Shown here: piece after piece, positions 1 to 6,405 of the stretch
Layout of the letters: every line of letters begins with the position of its first letter
Numbering within the stretch: the stretch's first letter is position 1
Source: Lachnospiraceae bacterium UBA1258
Lineage (GTDB): Bacteria; Bacillota; Clostridia; Lachnospirales; Lachnospiraceae
Length of the DNA stretch: 15,186 nt
Assembly: GCA_002308235.1 (NCBI GenBank)
Contig: DBVS01000029.1
Span: forward strand, 6,123-21,308
Direction: 5' to 3'
The notes under the pieces: generated by a model
Told to the model about the DNA's origin: nothing
Databases searched by the model: none
What the model saw: only the letters and a program-made list of their open reading frames with translations
Program-made: the position numbers and the translations under genes

Positions 1-327
1 GTTATCGAGATCGCTCCCAGAGAGGGCTTTTACGATTATAAGACCAAATATCAGGAAGGCGAGGCCATCGAGACCTGTCCCGCCGAGATTGACGAAGAAA
101 CCACAAAGCGCATGCAGGACATGGCCGAGAAGGCATTTGCCGTGTTAAGACTTACCAAATACGCCCGCATGGACATTATGATGAACGAAAAGAATGAGAT
201 CTTCTGCCTTGAAGCCAACACACTTCCCGGCATGACTCCCACCTCTTTGGTTCCTCAGGAAGCGGCCGTTGTGGGAATGAATTATAACCAGCTTTGCGAA
301 AAGATAATCCGCATGGCTTTTGAATAA
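1..327 (+). CDS. ddl: D-alanine--D-alanine ligase, C-terminal part (5' end outside window)
   Basis: This is the last 108 residues of a D-alanine--D-alanine ligase, the cytoplasmic ATP-grasp enzyme that joins two D-alanines for the peptidoglycan stem peptide. The frame is open from base 1 and ends at TAA 325-327. Visible family signatures are IAPREGFYDY near the fragment start, RMD (Asp at fragment residue 58), and LEANTLPGMTPTSLVP (Glu 71 and Asn 73). In the Ddl family that Asp, Glu and Asn bind the two catalytic magnesium ions, so the metal site is intact in the part seen. murF, which adds the product dipeptide to UDP-MurNAc-tripeptide, starts 18 bases downstream, so the two are probably co-transcribed. 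The N-terminal and central ATP-binding lobes are not in the window, and subtype (VanA-like or standard) cannot be judged from this part, though nothing suggests a resistance ligase. Confidence 0.95.
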   Translation, partial: VIEIAPREGFYDYKTKYQEGEAIETCPAEIDEETTKRMQDMAEKAFAVLRLTKYARMDIMMNEKNEIFCLEANTLPGMTPTSLVPQEAAVVGMNYNQLCEKIIRMAFE

Positions 328-345
328 GCGATTTTTAGGAGTAAG

Positions 346-1710
346 ATGAAACAGATTTCTTTGGAGTCGGTGGCACTTGCCACAGGCGGAAAACTTGTAA
401 ACGGAAATCCGGAAGCGTTCATTAACGGCGTGACCATGGATTCAAGAAAGGTCGAAAAGGGCAATCTTTTCGCCGCCATCAAGGGAGAACGGGTCGACGG
501 TCACTATTTTATCGATGATGTTTTCACAAAGGGCGCGGCAGCAGTTATATGCGAGAAGCTTCCCGAAGATCCGAAGGGCGCCTGCATTCTTGTAAATAAT
601 ACGGTGAAGGCCCTTCAGGACCTGGCTGAATACTACAGAAAGAGCCTTGATATCAGGGTTGTGGGCATAACCGGAAGTGTCGGAAAAACAAGCACCAAGG
701 AGATCGTTGCCGCAACACTTTCCGCAAAATATAAGGTTCTTAAGACTGAAGGCAATTACAACAACGAGATCGGTCTTCCCCTCACCGTTCTTTCCATCGG
801 GGAAGAGCATGAGATCGCGGTGCTTGAAATGGGTATAAGCGATTTTGGCGAGATGCGGGTTTTAAGTAAGATTGCCCGTCCCGATATCTGCGTTATAACA
901 AACATCGGCCAGAGCCATCTTGAGAATCTCGGTTCCAGAGACGGTATTTATAAAGCAAAATCCGAGATCTTTGAATACATGAACCCTAAGGGATTCATTT
1001 TCTTAAACGGCGATGATGACATTCTTTGTACAAAGAAAGACGTTAACGGGATCAGGCCCGCAACCTTCGGGCTCACGCCGGACTGCGACGTTCATCCCGC
1101 GGATATCGTGCCCCACGGATTAAAGGGCACGAGCCTTAAGGTCGTTACGCGTGAAGAAACCTTCCCGGTAAATGTTAAGCTTTTCGGCAAGCACATGATC
1201 TCAAATATCATGGCCGCCGTTTCGGTGGGAAAGAGTCTTTCCATGACCACGGCGGAGATCGTGAAGGGTCTTGAAAATGCCTCCACTATTGACGGAAGAC
1301 TTAAACTCATTCCCTTCGGTGAAGGCTTTATCATTGATGACTGCTACAATGCGGCTCCTTCTTCTATGCGTGCCGCCATTGATACCCTTTCCATGGCGGA
1401 GGGCGTGAAGGCTGCTGTCCTCGGTGACATGTTTGAGCTTGGTACGGATTCCGATCTTATGCACAGGGAGATCGGTGAGTATGCCGCAAAGTCAGGGATT
1501 GATAAGCTGATCTGCATCGGTGAAAATTCGATCCACATGTATGAAGGCGCAAAATCTGTTGCCTCAGGCGTTAAACTTAAATATTTTCCCACTGTTGCGA
1601 AATTCATCGAAGAGATGCCCCTTCTTTTTGAAAAGGATGATACGATCCTTGTAAAGGCGTCCCACGGAATGGAATTCGTAAAGGTGGTCGAAGCACTTAA
1701 AAACAGATAA
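346..1710 (+). CDS. murF: UDP-N-acetylmuramoyl-tripeptide--D-alanyl-D-alanine ligase
   Basis: MurF is the last cytoplasmic Mur ligase. It uses ATP to couple D-Ala-D-Ala to UDP-MurNAc-tripeptide. The protein has 454 residues, the usual MurF length. The N-terminal substrate domain shows DSRKVEKGNLFAAIKGE (about 32-48). The Mur-ligase P-loop GITGSVGKTS is at 107-116, followed by TEGNYNNEIGLPL, then EMGISDFGEM (161-170) and NIGQSHLENLG (187-197). The C-terminal domain carries DCYNAAPSSMRAA and LGDMFELG. The ATG is preceded by AGGAG at 337-341, 4 bases from the start. The gene follows ddl by 18 bases, so the D-Ala-D-Ala synthetase and its user form one unit. It ends at a hairpin terminator starting 4 bases after the stop. 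No lesion is visible. Confidence 0.97.
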   Translation: MKQISLESVALATGGKLVNGNPEAFINGVTMDSRKVEKGNLFAAIKGERVDGHYFIDDVFTKGAAAVICEKLPEDPKGACILVNNTVKALQDLAEYYRKSLDIRVVGITGSVGKTSTKEIVAATLSAKYKVLKTEGNYNNEIGLPLTVLSIGEEHEIAVLEMGISDFGEMRVLSKIARPDICVITNIGQSHLENLGSRDGIYKAKSEIFEYMNPKGFIFLNGDDDILCTKKDVNGIRPATFGLTPDCDVHPADIVPHGLKGTSLKVVTREETFPVNVKLFGKHMISNIMAAVSVGKSLSMTTAEIVKGLENASTIDGRLKLIPFGEGFIIDDCYNAAPSSMRAAIDTLSMAEGVKAAVLGDMFELGTDSDLMHREIGEYAAKSGIDKLICIGENSIHMYEGAKSVASGVKLKYFPTVAKFIEEMPLLFEKDDTILVKASHGMEFVKVVEALKNR

Positions 1711-1714
1711 AAAG

Positions 1715-1740
1715 AACTCCCGCGGGTTGCGGGAGTTTTT
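1715..1740. terminator. Bidirectional rho-independent terminator between murF and plsC
   Basis: A perfect 9-bp stem (AACTCCCGC at 1715-1723, GCGGGAGTT at 1729-1737) with a GGGTT loop is followed by TTTTTCTTT on the plus strand. On the minus strand the bases after the stem read TTCTTTTT-like (from AAAGA at 1711-1715), so the same hairpin can end the convergent plsC transcript, whose stop lies about 27 bases away. Confidence 0.9.
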
Positions 1741-1763
1741 CTTTGTGCGGATCAAAGTCCGGA

Positions 1764-2495
1764 TTATTGTTCCTTGTTTCTTCTGTAGGCTTCAAGGAGC
1801 TCTTCCTGAACGCGGGGGCTGATTTCCTTAAGCTCGGCCTTTGAAAGACCTGCGGTATCGATGGGCTTACAGAACTCAATTGAAACCTTGGTGGATTTGA
1901 TCTTCGGGAAGTGTGCCTCGAAGATTTGATCCGTGTTGTTGATGGCGATAGGGATGATCTTGCAGCCTGCTTTTTCGGCGATTTTAAGGCTTCCGTCGTG
2001 GAAAGGCTGGAGGTCGTCGGTTCCCTTGTTTCTGGTGCCTTCGGGGAAGATAACGATGTTGGTGCCGCCTTTAATCAAATCGGCGCATTTAAGAATGACT
2101 TTTAAGCCCTTTCGGATGTTGCTCCTGTCAAGGAACTGGCAGTGCATAAGTGCCATCCAGATACTTAAGATCGGGATCTTTAAGGTTTCTTTCTTTGCAA
2201 CATAACCTGTTTGACCGGGGATGATATAATAGGTTATTATTATATCGAAAATGCTCCGGTGGTTGGGAACATAGAGGATTGCCTCGCCTTTCGGGATGTT
2301 TTCAAGGCCCTTTACATCAGCCTTTACACCGCTTATCATTGCAAGAAGGTGGAAGGCGCGGGAGACGATGGCCTGGGAAGAAACGGCCGCCGCTCTTTTG
2401 GAAATGAGCCAAATGATACCTTCTATAATGATTACCGGAATCGAGAGAATCAGGAATAATATGGTATAAATAAGGGCAAAAATAAATCTGATCAT
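1764..2495 (-). CDS. plsC: 1-acyl-sn-glycerol-3-phosphate acyltransferase (PlsC family)
   Basis: This 243-residue membrane-associated acyltransferase probably acylates lysophosphatidic acid to phosphatidic acid in phospholipid synthesis. All four family blocks are present: the catalytic NHRSIFD (H79 and D84 of the HX4D motif), FLDRSN (121-126), FPEGTR (150-155, glycerophosphate binding) and IPIAI (181-185). Residues 1-31 are strongly hydrophobic and likely form the membrane anchor or hairpin. The ATG has AGAGG 6 bases upstream. A sigma-A promoter lies about 40 bases upstream on the same strand. The gene is monocistronic, convergent with murF and divergent from pyrC. The family is broad, so the exact acyl acceptor and donor (acyl-ACP or acyl-CoA) are inferred only from the class. 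Confidence 0.93.
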   Translation of the reverse strand: MIRFIFALIYTILFLILSIPVIIIEGIIWLISKRAAAVSSQAIVSRAFHLLAMISGVKADVKGLENIPKGEAILYVPNHRSIFDIIITYYIIPGQTGYVAKKETLKIPILSIWMALMHCQFLDRSNIRKGLKVILKCADLIKGGTNIVIFPEGTRNKGTDDLQPFHDGSLKIAEKAGCKIIPIAINNTDQIFEAHFPKIKSTKVSIEFCKPIDTAGLSKAELKEISPRVQEELLEAYRRNKEQ

Positions 2496-2533
2496 AATTA
2501 CCTCTTGCGCATGTAGTCTTGAATATTACGTTC

Positions 2534-2562
2534 ATTATAGACGGTGAAAGAAAGATAAGCAA
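2534..2562 (-). promoter_or_regulatory. Sigma-A promoter of plsC
   Basis: Read on the minus strand: TTGCTT (plus 2557-2562), 17-base spacer, then a perfect TATAAT (plus 2534-2539). The -35 box matches only TTG of the consensus, but the -10 and spacing are ideal. It lies in the 94-base gap between plsC and pyrC. I see no equally good plus-strand promoter for pyrC in this gap. Confidence 0.7.
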
Positions 2563-2589
2563 GTTTTAACCACAATTTCGGAGGACCGA

Positions 2590-3855
2590 ATGTTACGAAT
2601 AAAAAATGCTTTGATTGCAAACCCGGATTCTGAGGAATTTAAGGGCTTTGTGGAAATTGAGGACGGGGTCATTACCCACGTGGGACCTGCGCCTTCCCAA
2701 AGGCCTGCAGATCGGGAGATCGATGCCGATAAAATGATAGCGATGCCGGGATTCTGCGATGTTCACGTGCATTTCAGAGATCCGGGATTCACTCACAAAG
2801 AAGACATTATTACCGGCGCAAAGTGCGCGGCAAGGGGCGGATTTACGGATGTGGTCCTGATGGCAAATACAAATCCCGTCACGGATAATACGGAAACCCT
2901 TGAATACGTACTTAACAAAGGAAAGACCACCCCCATCCATGTGCATGCCTGTGCTGCGGTGACCAAGGGCCTAAAGGGTACGGAGCTTACGGACATGGAA
3001 GCCCTTAAGGCCGCAGGAGCGGCAGGATTTACCGATGACGGAATCCCCCTGATGGATGAAGCTCTTCTTAAGACCGCCTTTGAAAAAGCAGCGGCTCTCA
3101 ATGTTCCCGTGAGTCTTCACGAAGAGGATAAGCGTCTTATAAAGGAAAACGGCATCAATCACGGCAAAGCAAGCGAACACTACGGAATATACGGCTCTCC
3201 CCGGGAGGCCGAGGCTTCGCTTATAGAAAGAGACATAGAAATTGCCCTTAAGACCGGCGTTAAGATGGACGTACAGCACATTTCCACAAAGGAAGGTGTC
3301 GAGCTTGTAAGAAAGGCCCGGGAAAAATCCAAGGACATCTGCGCCGAGGTTACGCCACATCATCTGGCTCTTACGGAGGAAGCGGTCATCAGATTCGGAG
3401 CAAATGCGAAAATGAATCCGCCCCTTAGAACCGAGGAAGACAGACAGGCCATAATCGAAGGAATCAAGGACGGCACCATATCCATGATAGCCACAGACCA
3501 CGCGCCTCATGCACCGGAGGAAAAAGCCGGTGACATTTTAAAGGCGCCCTCCGGGATACTGGGCCTTGAAACTTCCTTCGTCATTGCTTATAACGAGCTG
3601 GTCAGAAGCCGGGTGATTGCGCTGCCGAAGCTTGTTTCCATGTTTACGAAAAACCCGAGGGAATTCTACGGCTTTCCCTCGGAAAACATAAAAGAAGGAG
3701 CGCCCGCAGACATAACGATCTTTGCGCCCGAAGAAGACTTTCTTTATGATAAAAGCGTGTCTAAATCGGTGAATTCGCCTTTTCTCGGAAAGACCTTCAA
3801 GGGTAAGATCAAATACACGATTTGCGGGGGAAAAACAGTTTATGAAGATTTATGA
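2590..3855 (+). CDS. pyrC: Dihydroorotase, class I
   Basis: PyrC cyclises carbamoyl-aspartate to dihydroorotate, the third step of de novo pyrimidine synthesis. It is a 421-residue amidohydrolase with the class I metal and substrate residues: DVHVHFRDPG (H59 and H61), MANTNP (91-96), GFTDDG (D149/D150), HEED (H177), VQHISTKEG (H230) and ATDHAPHAPEEK (D303). Length and motif spacing fit active bacterial type I enzymes rather than the inactive PyrC-prime or allantoinase relatives. GGAGG at 2580-2584 precedes the ATG by 5 bases. It is the first gene of a pyrC-pyrK-pyrD operon. Its last 14 bases overlap pyrK, so translation is probably coupled. No PyrR-type attenuator leader is visible in the short upstream gap. 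Confidence 0.96.
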   Translation: MLRIKNALIANPDSEEFKGFVEIEDGVITHVGPAPSQRPADREIDADKMIAMPGFCDVHVHFRDPGFTHKEDIITGAKCAARGGFTDVVLMANTNPVTDNTETLEYVLNKGKTTPIHVHACAAVTKGLKGTELTDMEALKAAGAAGFTDDGIPLMDEALLKTAFEKAAALNVPVSLHEEDKRLIKENGINHGKASEHYGIYGSPREAEASLIERDIEIALKTGVKMDVQHISTKEGVELVRKAREKSKDICAEVTPHHLALTEEAVIRFGANAKMNPPLRTEEDRQAIIEGIKDGTISMIATDHAPHAPEEKAGDILKAPSGILGLETSFVIAYNELVRSRVIALPKLVSMFTKNPREFYGFPSENIKEGAPADITIFAPEEDFLYDKSVSKSVNSPFLGKTFKGKIKYTICGGKTVYEDL

Positions 3856-4606
3856 AAAAGGAAAAATGACCGGGAGCCGCAGGCTTTCGGAAGGAATATA
3901 CGAGCTTTGTATAAAGACAAACATTGCCGATAAGTCAAAGCCCGGACAGTTTGTTATGGTTTATCCGAAGGGTAAGGACACGCTGCTCCCGAGGCCCATC
4001 AGCATCTGTGAGGCGGGAAACGGAGAACTTCGTTTGGTTTACCGTGTTGTGGGGAAGGGCACTCACGAGTTTTCGACCTATAAGACCGGTGAAGAGGTCA
4101 TGCTGTTAGGTCCTGTGGGAAACGGCTTTCCCCTTGAAGAGGCAAAGGGACATGCGGTACTCATGGGAGGCGGAATCGGTGTTCCGCCCATCCTTCAACT
4201 TTCAAAGGAACTTCGAAGTGAGAGCGTAACCGCCGTTATGGGATACAGAACCGGCGATATGTTCTTAAAAGAGGATTTTGAGAAATACGTTAAGACAGAG
4301 ATAGCCACCGAGGACGGAAGTTTCGGCGTCAGGGGTAATGTGCTTGATGTGCTCAGAGAAAAGAACCTTCCCTGTGACGTGATCTTTGCCTGCGGCCCCA
4401 TGCCCATGCTTCGTGCCATTAAAAAATACGCGCAGGAGAAGGGCATCAAGGCTTACATTTCTCTTGAAGAAAGAATGGCCTGCGGAGTGGGTGCATGCCT
4501 CGGCTGCGTATGCAGGACCACAAAGAAAGATGCCCACTCACATGTGAACAATGCCAGAGTATGTACGGAAGGCCCGGTTTTTGAAGCGGGGGAGGTTGAT
4601 ATCTGA
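3842..4606 (+). CDS. pyrK: Dihydroorotate dehydrogenase B (NAD+), electron transfer subunit
   Basis: PyrK is the FAD and [2Fe-2S] subunit of class 1B dihydroorotate dehydrogenase, passing electrons from PyrD flavin to NAD+. The protein has 254 residues. The FAD-binding RPISI is at 51-55, the nucleotide-binding GGGIGVPPIL at 109-118 and ACGPMPML at 183-190. The iron-sulfur block is EERMACGVGACLGCVC, with cysteines 214, 219 and 222 as expected ligands and C241 as the likely fourth; C224 is an extra nearby cysteine. The start overlaps the last 14 bases of pyrC in another frame, with a GGGGG stretch about 11 bases upstream. The TGA shares one base with the ATG of pyrD (TGATG), so the two subunits are translationally coupled, as expected for a heterotetrameric enzyme. 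Confidence 0.96.
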   Translation: MKIYEKGKMTGSRRLSEGIYELCIKTNIADKSKPGQFVMVYPKGKDTLLPRPISICEAGNGELRLVYRVVGKGTHEFSTYKTGEEVMLLGPVGNGFPLEEAKGHAVLMGGGIGVPPILQLSKELRSESVTAVMGYRTGDMFLKEDFEKYVKTEIATEDGSFGVRGNVLDVLREKNLPCDVIFACGPMPMLRAIKKYAQEKGIKAYISLEERMACGVGACLGCVCRTTKKDAHSHVNNARVCTEGPVFEAGEVDI

Positions 4607-5508
4607 TGAACACGACAGTAAATATCGCGGGAGTAACATTTAAAAACCCCGTAACCACCGCATCGGGGACCTTCGGTTCGGGAATGGAGTACGGCGAGTT
4701 CGTTGATCTTAACCGTCTCGGAGCCGTTACCACCAAGGGAGTTGCCTTAACACCCTGGACCGGTAATGATACCATAAGAGTTACCGAGGTTTACGGAGGG
4801 ATGCTGAACGCCATCGGTCTTCAGAATCCGGGGATCGAGGTATTCTGCGAAAGAGACATACCCTTCCTCAAAAAGTACGATACGAAGATTATCGTGAACG
4901 TATGCGGAAAAACCGTTGAAGAATATGTGGGAGTGGTCGAAAGACTTGCAGGCGAACCTGTGGATATGCTTGAGATCAATGTTTCCTGCCCCAATGTAAA
5001 GGAAGGCGCCATCGCTTTCGGTCAGGACGCAAAGGCTCTTGAGAATATCACCAAAGAGATAAAGAAGGTCGCAAAACAGCCGGTTATCATGAAGTTAAGC
5101 CCGAATGTGACCAGGATCGCCGATATGGCCAAGGCTGCGGAGGCTGCGGGGGCGGACGCAATTTCTCTCATAAATACCATCACGGGAATGAAAATAGACA
5201 TTAATCGTCGCAAATTTGTACTTGCCAATAAAACAGGAGGCATGTCGGGTCCTGCCATAAAACCCATTGCGGTCAGAATGGTTTATGAATGCTCAAAGGC
5301 CGTAAACATTCCGATAATCGGTATGGGCGGGATCGGAAACGGTGAGGATGCCATCGAGTTTCTTCTTGCGGGTGCCAGCATGGTGGCTGTGGGAGCCGCA
5401 AACTTTATCAATCCTTTGGCGACTGTGGAAGTAATAGAGGGAATCGAGAAATACATGAAAGAAAACGGCGTACAGGACGTTAAGGAGCTTGTCGGAGCCG
5501 TTTGCTGA
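4606..5508 (+). CDS. pyrD: Dihydroorotate dehydrogenase B, catalytic subunit (class 1B)
   Basis: PyrD is the FMN subunit that oxidises dihydroorotate to orotate. At 300 residues it has the normal length of class 1 enzymes. It shows TTASGTFGSG near the N terminus, TTKG (K44), NAIGLQNPG (68-76), and NVSCPNVKEG, where C128 is the catalytic base that marks class 1 (class 2 uses Ser). INTITGMKID and the phosphate-binding GMGGIGNGEDA and VGAANF follow. GGAGG at 4591-4595 lies within the end of pyrK, and the start overlaps the pyrK stop by one base. Its neighbour PyrK confirms class 1B, NAD-linked and soluble. A strong terminator follows, so the operon in this window is limited to pyrC, pyrK and pyrD; pyrE, pyrF and the early genes are not here. 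Confidence 0.97.
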   Translation: MNTTVNIAGVTFKNPVTTASGTFGSGMEYGEFVDLNRLGAVTTKGVALTPWTGNDTIRVTEVYGGMLNAIGLQNPGIEVFCERDIPFLKKYDTKIIVNVCGKTVEEYVGVVERLAGEPVDMLEINVSCPNVKEGAIAFGQDAKALENITKEIKKVAKQPVIMKLSPNVTRIADMAKAAEAAGADAISLINTITGMKIDINRRKFVLANKTGGMSGPAIKPIAVRMVYECSKAVNIPIIGMGGIGNGEDAIEFLLAGASMVAVGAANFINPLATVEVIEGIEKYMKENGVQDVKELVGAVC

Positions 5509-5524
5509 AATTGATCGGAAAACA

Positions 5525-5558
5525 AAAATCGGGGGCGAAGAGATTCGCCCCCGGTTTT
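5525..5558. terminator. Bidirectional rho-independent terminator between pyrD and the convergent 196-aa gene
   Basis: A perfect 10-bp stem (CGGGGGCGAA at 5530-5539, TTCGCCCCCG at 5544-5553) closes a GAGA loop. It is flanked by AAAAAT on the left and GTTTT on the right, so each strand sees a GC stem followed by a U run. It ends the pyr operon and also the minus-strand gene, whose stop is about 27 bases away. Confidence 0.92.
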
Positions 5559-5579
5559 GATTAACTATTCATTTGTAAT

Positions 5580-6170
5580 TCAGTTCTGTGACTGACCTGC
5601 AAGGTCGTCAAACTTCTTCATTACGGCTTCATAGGTCTGCTTTGAAATATCGGGAAGCTCACCGCCCCAGGTCTTCTCAGCCTGTTCGTAGCCTTTTTTG
5701 AAAGCTTCTCTCATTTCCTCAACCTTGGAAGGATCGCCGCCCGTAAGAGCCATCGCAAAATCGATGATCCTGTCGGAGGTCTGGTTCACTCCCCAATAGC
5801 CGTTTTCGGCGATATCTGCCTGCGCCTGTGCTTTGGTCTCGGGATCTACGGTGTAGTTACCTTCACGTAAGAAACTCCAGATGTCAGTGGCATTGCCCGC
5901 TGTATCAGCCTGTTTGGATATGAGCTGACGGACGATGTTCTGCAACTGTTCGAGACGGTTCTGCGCATCGAGCTTTAATCTATTGATCACTTCCTGGTTA
6001 GCCTTATAAGTCTGAGTAGGCATTTCCAGGGTGGGCTCATAGACTACGCCGGTTTCTTCCGCTGCAGTCGTAACATTTTCGGCACCCTTATCCGCGGGCT
6101 GTACCGGTTTTTCTGCAGGCTTGTAGGAAGAATACGTTTCTGTTGAGTTTGTAATTCCGTTTACAGTCAT
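5580..6170 (-). CDS. Unassigned 196-aa cysteine-free protein, probable motility-regulon member
   Basis: I do not recognise this gene with certainty. Residues 1-57 are rich in Thr, Ser, Pro and Glu and look disordered. Residues 57-88 should form an amphipathic helix or short coiled coil (VINRLKLDAQNRLEQLQNIV). Residues 112-192 look like a compact helical domain with YWGVNQTSDRIIDFAMAL, GGDPSKVEEMREAFKKGYEQA and GELPDISKQTYEAVMKKFDDL. There is no signal peptide, no membrane segment and no cysteine. The C-terminal pattern (RI..F, acidic helix, G.LPDIS..TY..VM) reminds me of DUF5610-type proteins sometimes labelled 'hydrogenase-4 component G'; that is from memory and tentative. AAAGGA lies 5 bases before the ATG. 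Upstream are a sigma-D-like promoter and a CsrA-like hairpin, pointing to flagellar co-regulation. Lack of cysteine and a disordered N terminus would suit export through the flagellar secretion system, but this is inference. Confidence 0.85.
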   Translation of the reverse strand: MTVNGITNSTETYSSYKPAEKPVQPADKGAENVTTAAEETGVVYEPTLEMPTQTYKANQEVINRLKLDAQNRLEQLQNIVRQLISKQADTAGNATDIWSFLREGNYTVDPETKAQAQADIAENGYWGVNQTSDRIIDFAMALTGGDPSKVEEMREAFKKGYEQAEKTWGGELPDISKQTYEAVMKKFDDLAGQSQN

Positions 6171-6183
6171 GATTGTCCTTTCC

Positions 6184-6202
6184 GGGATTATGGTTAAATC
6201 CC
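6184..6202 (-). promoter_or_regulatory. Hairpin next to the ribosome binding site of the 196-aa gene
   Basis: On the minus strand GGGATT (plus 6197-6202) and AATCCC (plus 6184-6189) form a 6-bp stem with a 7-base loop, ending two bases before the Shine-Dalgarno AAAGGA (plus 6176-6181). It could influence ribosome access, or the GGA and AAAGGA around it could form the lower CsrA site. The stem is perfect but short. Confidence 0.4.
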
Positions 6203-6212
6203 TATTTCATGC

Positions 6213-6226
6213 GCACATCCCTGTGC
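6213..6226 (-). promoter_or_regulatory. Candidate CsrA-binding hairpin in the 5' leader
   Basis: The minus-strand transcript reads GCACA-GGGA-UGUGC, a 5-bp stem with a GGGA tetraloop. The published CsrA selection consensus is RUACARGGAUGU with GGA in the loop of a short ACA/UGU stem; here 11 of 12 positions agree (C replaces the U at position 2). The loop GGA is about 42 bases upstream of the GGA in the Shine-Dalgarno sequence. A two-site arrangement of this kind controls flagellin (hag) translation in Bacillus. Confidence 0.6.
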
Positions 6227-6258
6227 AAAAAGAAGATACTTTTAGTTATCTGTATCTA

Positions 6259-6285
6259 TTATCGGACGTTCCTTTACAAAACTTA
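6259..6285 (-). promoter_or_regulatory. Sigma-D (sigma-28, flagellar) type promoter of the 196-aa gene
   Basis: Minus strand: TAAG (plus 6282-6285), exactly 15 bases, then TCCGATAA (plus 6259-6266). The consensus is TAAA-N15-GCCGATAA/T, so 3 of 4 and 7 of 8 positions match. Bases 6291-6313, just upstream of the -35, are almost pure A/T and could act as an UP element. The expected transcript start near 6252 gives a leader of about 80 bases. Confidence 0.6.
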
Positions 6286-6353
6286 ACGGTAAAAATAAAA
6301 TTTTTTTAAAAAAGTTGCTTTGTCCGTGCATAAAAAGGGATTAGATGATAATA

Positions 6354-6363
6354 TTGTATACAA
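6354..6363. promoter_or_regulatory. Candidate operator for a FadR/GntR-type repressor
   Basis: TTGTATACAA is a perfect 10-bp palindrome in the intergenic region. The FadR subfamily of GntR regulators typically binds palindromes of the form TNGTNNNACNA, and the Bacillus gluconate repressor operator contains this same core. A FadR-subfamily regulator is encoded in the operon just downstream, so autoregulation is the simplest reading. One other copy of this 10-mer occurs in the window, inside a coding region at 11101-11110. Confidence 0.5.
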
Positions 6364-6383
6364 AGTACAAAGTACACTAAAAT
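6354..6383 (+). promoter_or_regulatory. Candidate promoter of the ispE-gntR-DUF1934 operon
   Basis: TTGTAT (6354-6359), 18-base spacer, TAAAAT (6378-6383). The -10 matches 5 of 6; the -35 only TTG. The spacer contains ACAAAGT repeated with 7-base period (6360-6376). An alternative extended -10 (TGATAATAT, 6346-6354) lies just upstream. Either choice places the TTGTATACAA palindrome in the core promoter. Confidence 0.45.
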
Positions 6384-6405
6384 ACATTCCTAGGTCGAAC
6401 ATCCG

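Noticed and set aside
2496..2589. PyrR attenuator upstream of the pyr operon
   Set aside because: The 94-base gap holds no terminator hairpin or PyrR-binding loop pattern, and it already contains the divergent plsC promoter and its leader.
2711..2730. GCCGATAA, a perfect sigma-D -10 octamer in pyrC (another is in pyrK near 3926-3935)
   Set aside because: Both encode Ala-Asp-Lys in frame, and neither has a TAAA box 15 bases upstream.
6202..6210. Two-codon upstream ORF (ATG AAA TAG, minus strand) in the leader of the 196-aa gene
   Set aside because: Too short to call and without a clear ribosome binding site; likely chance.
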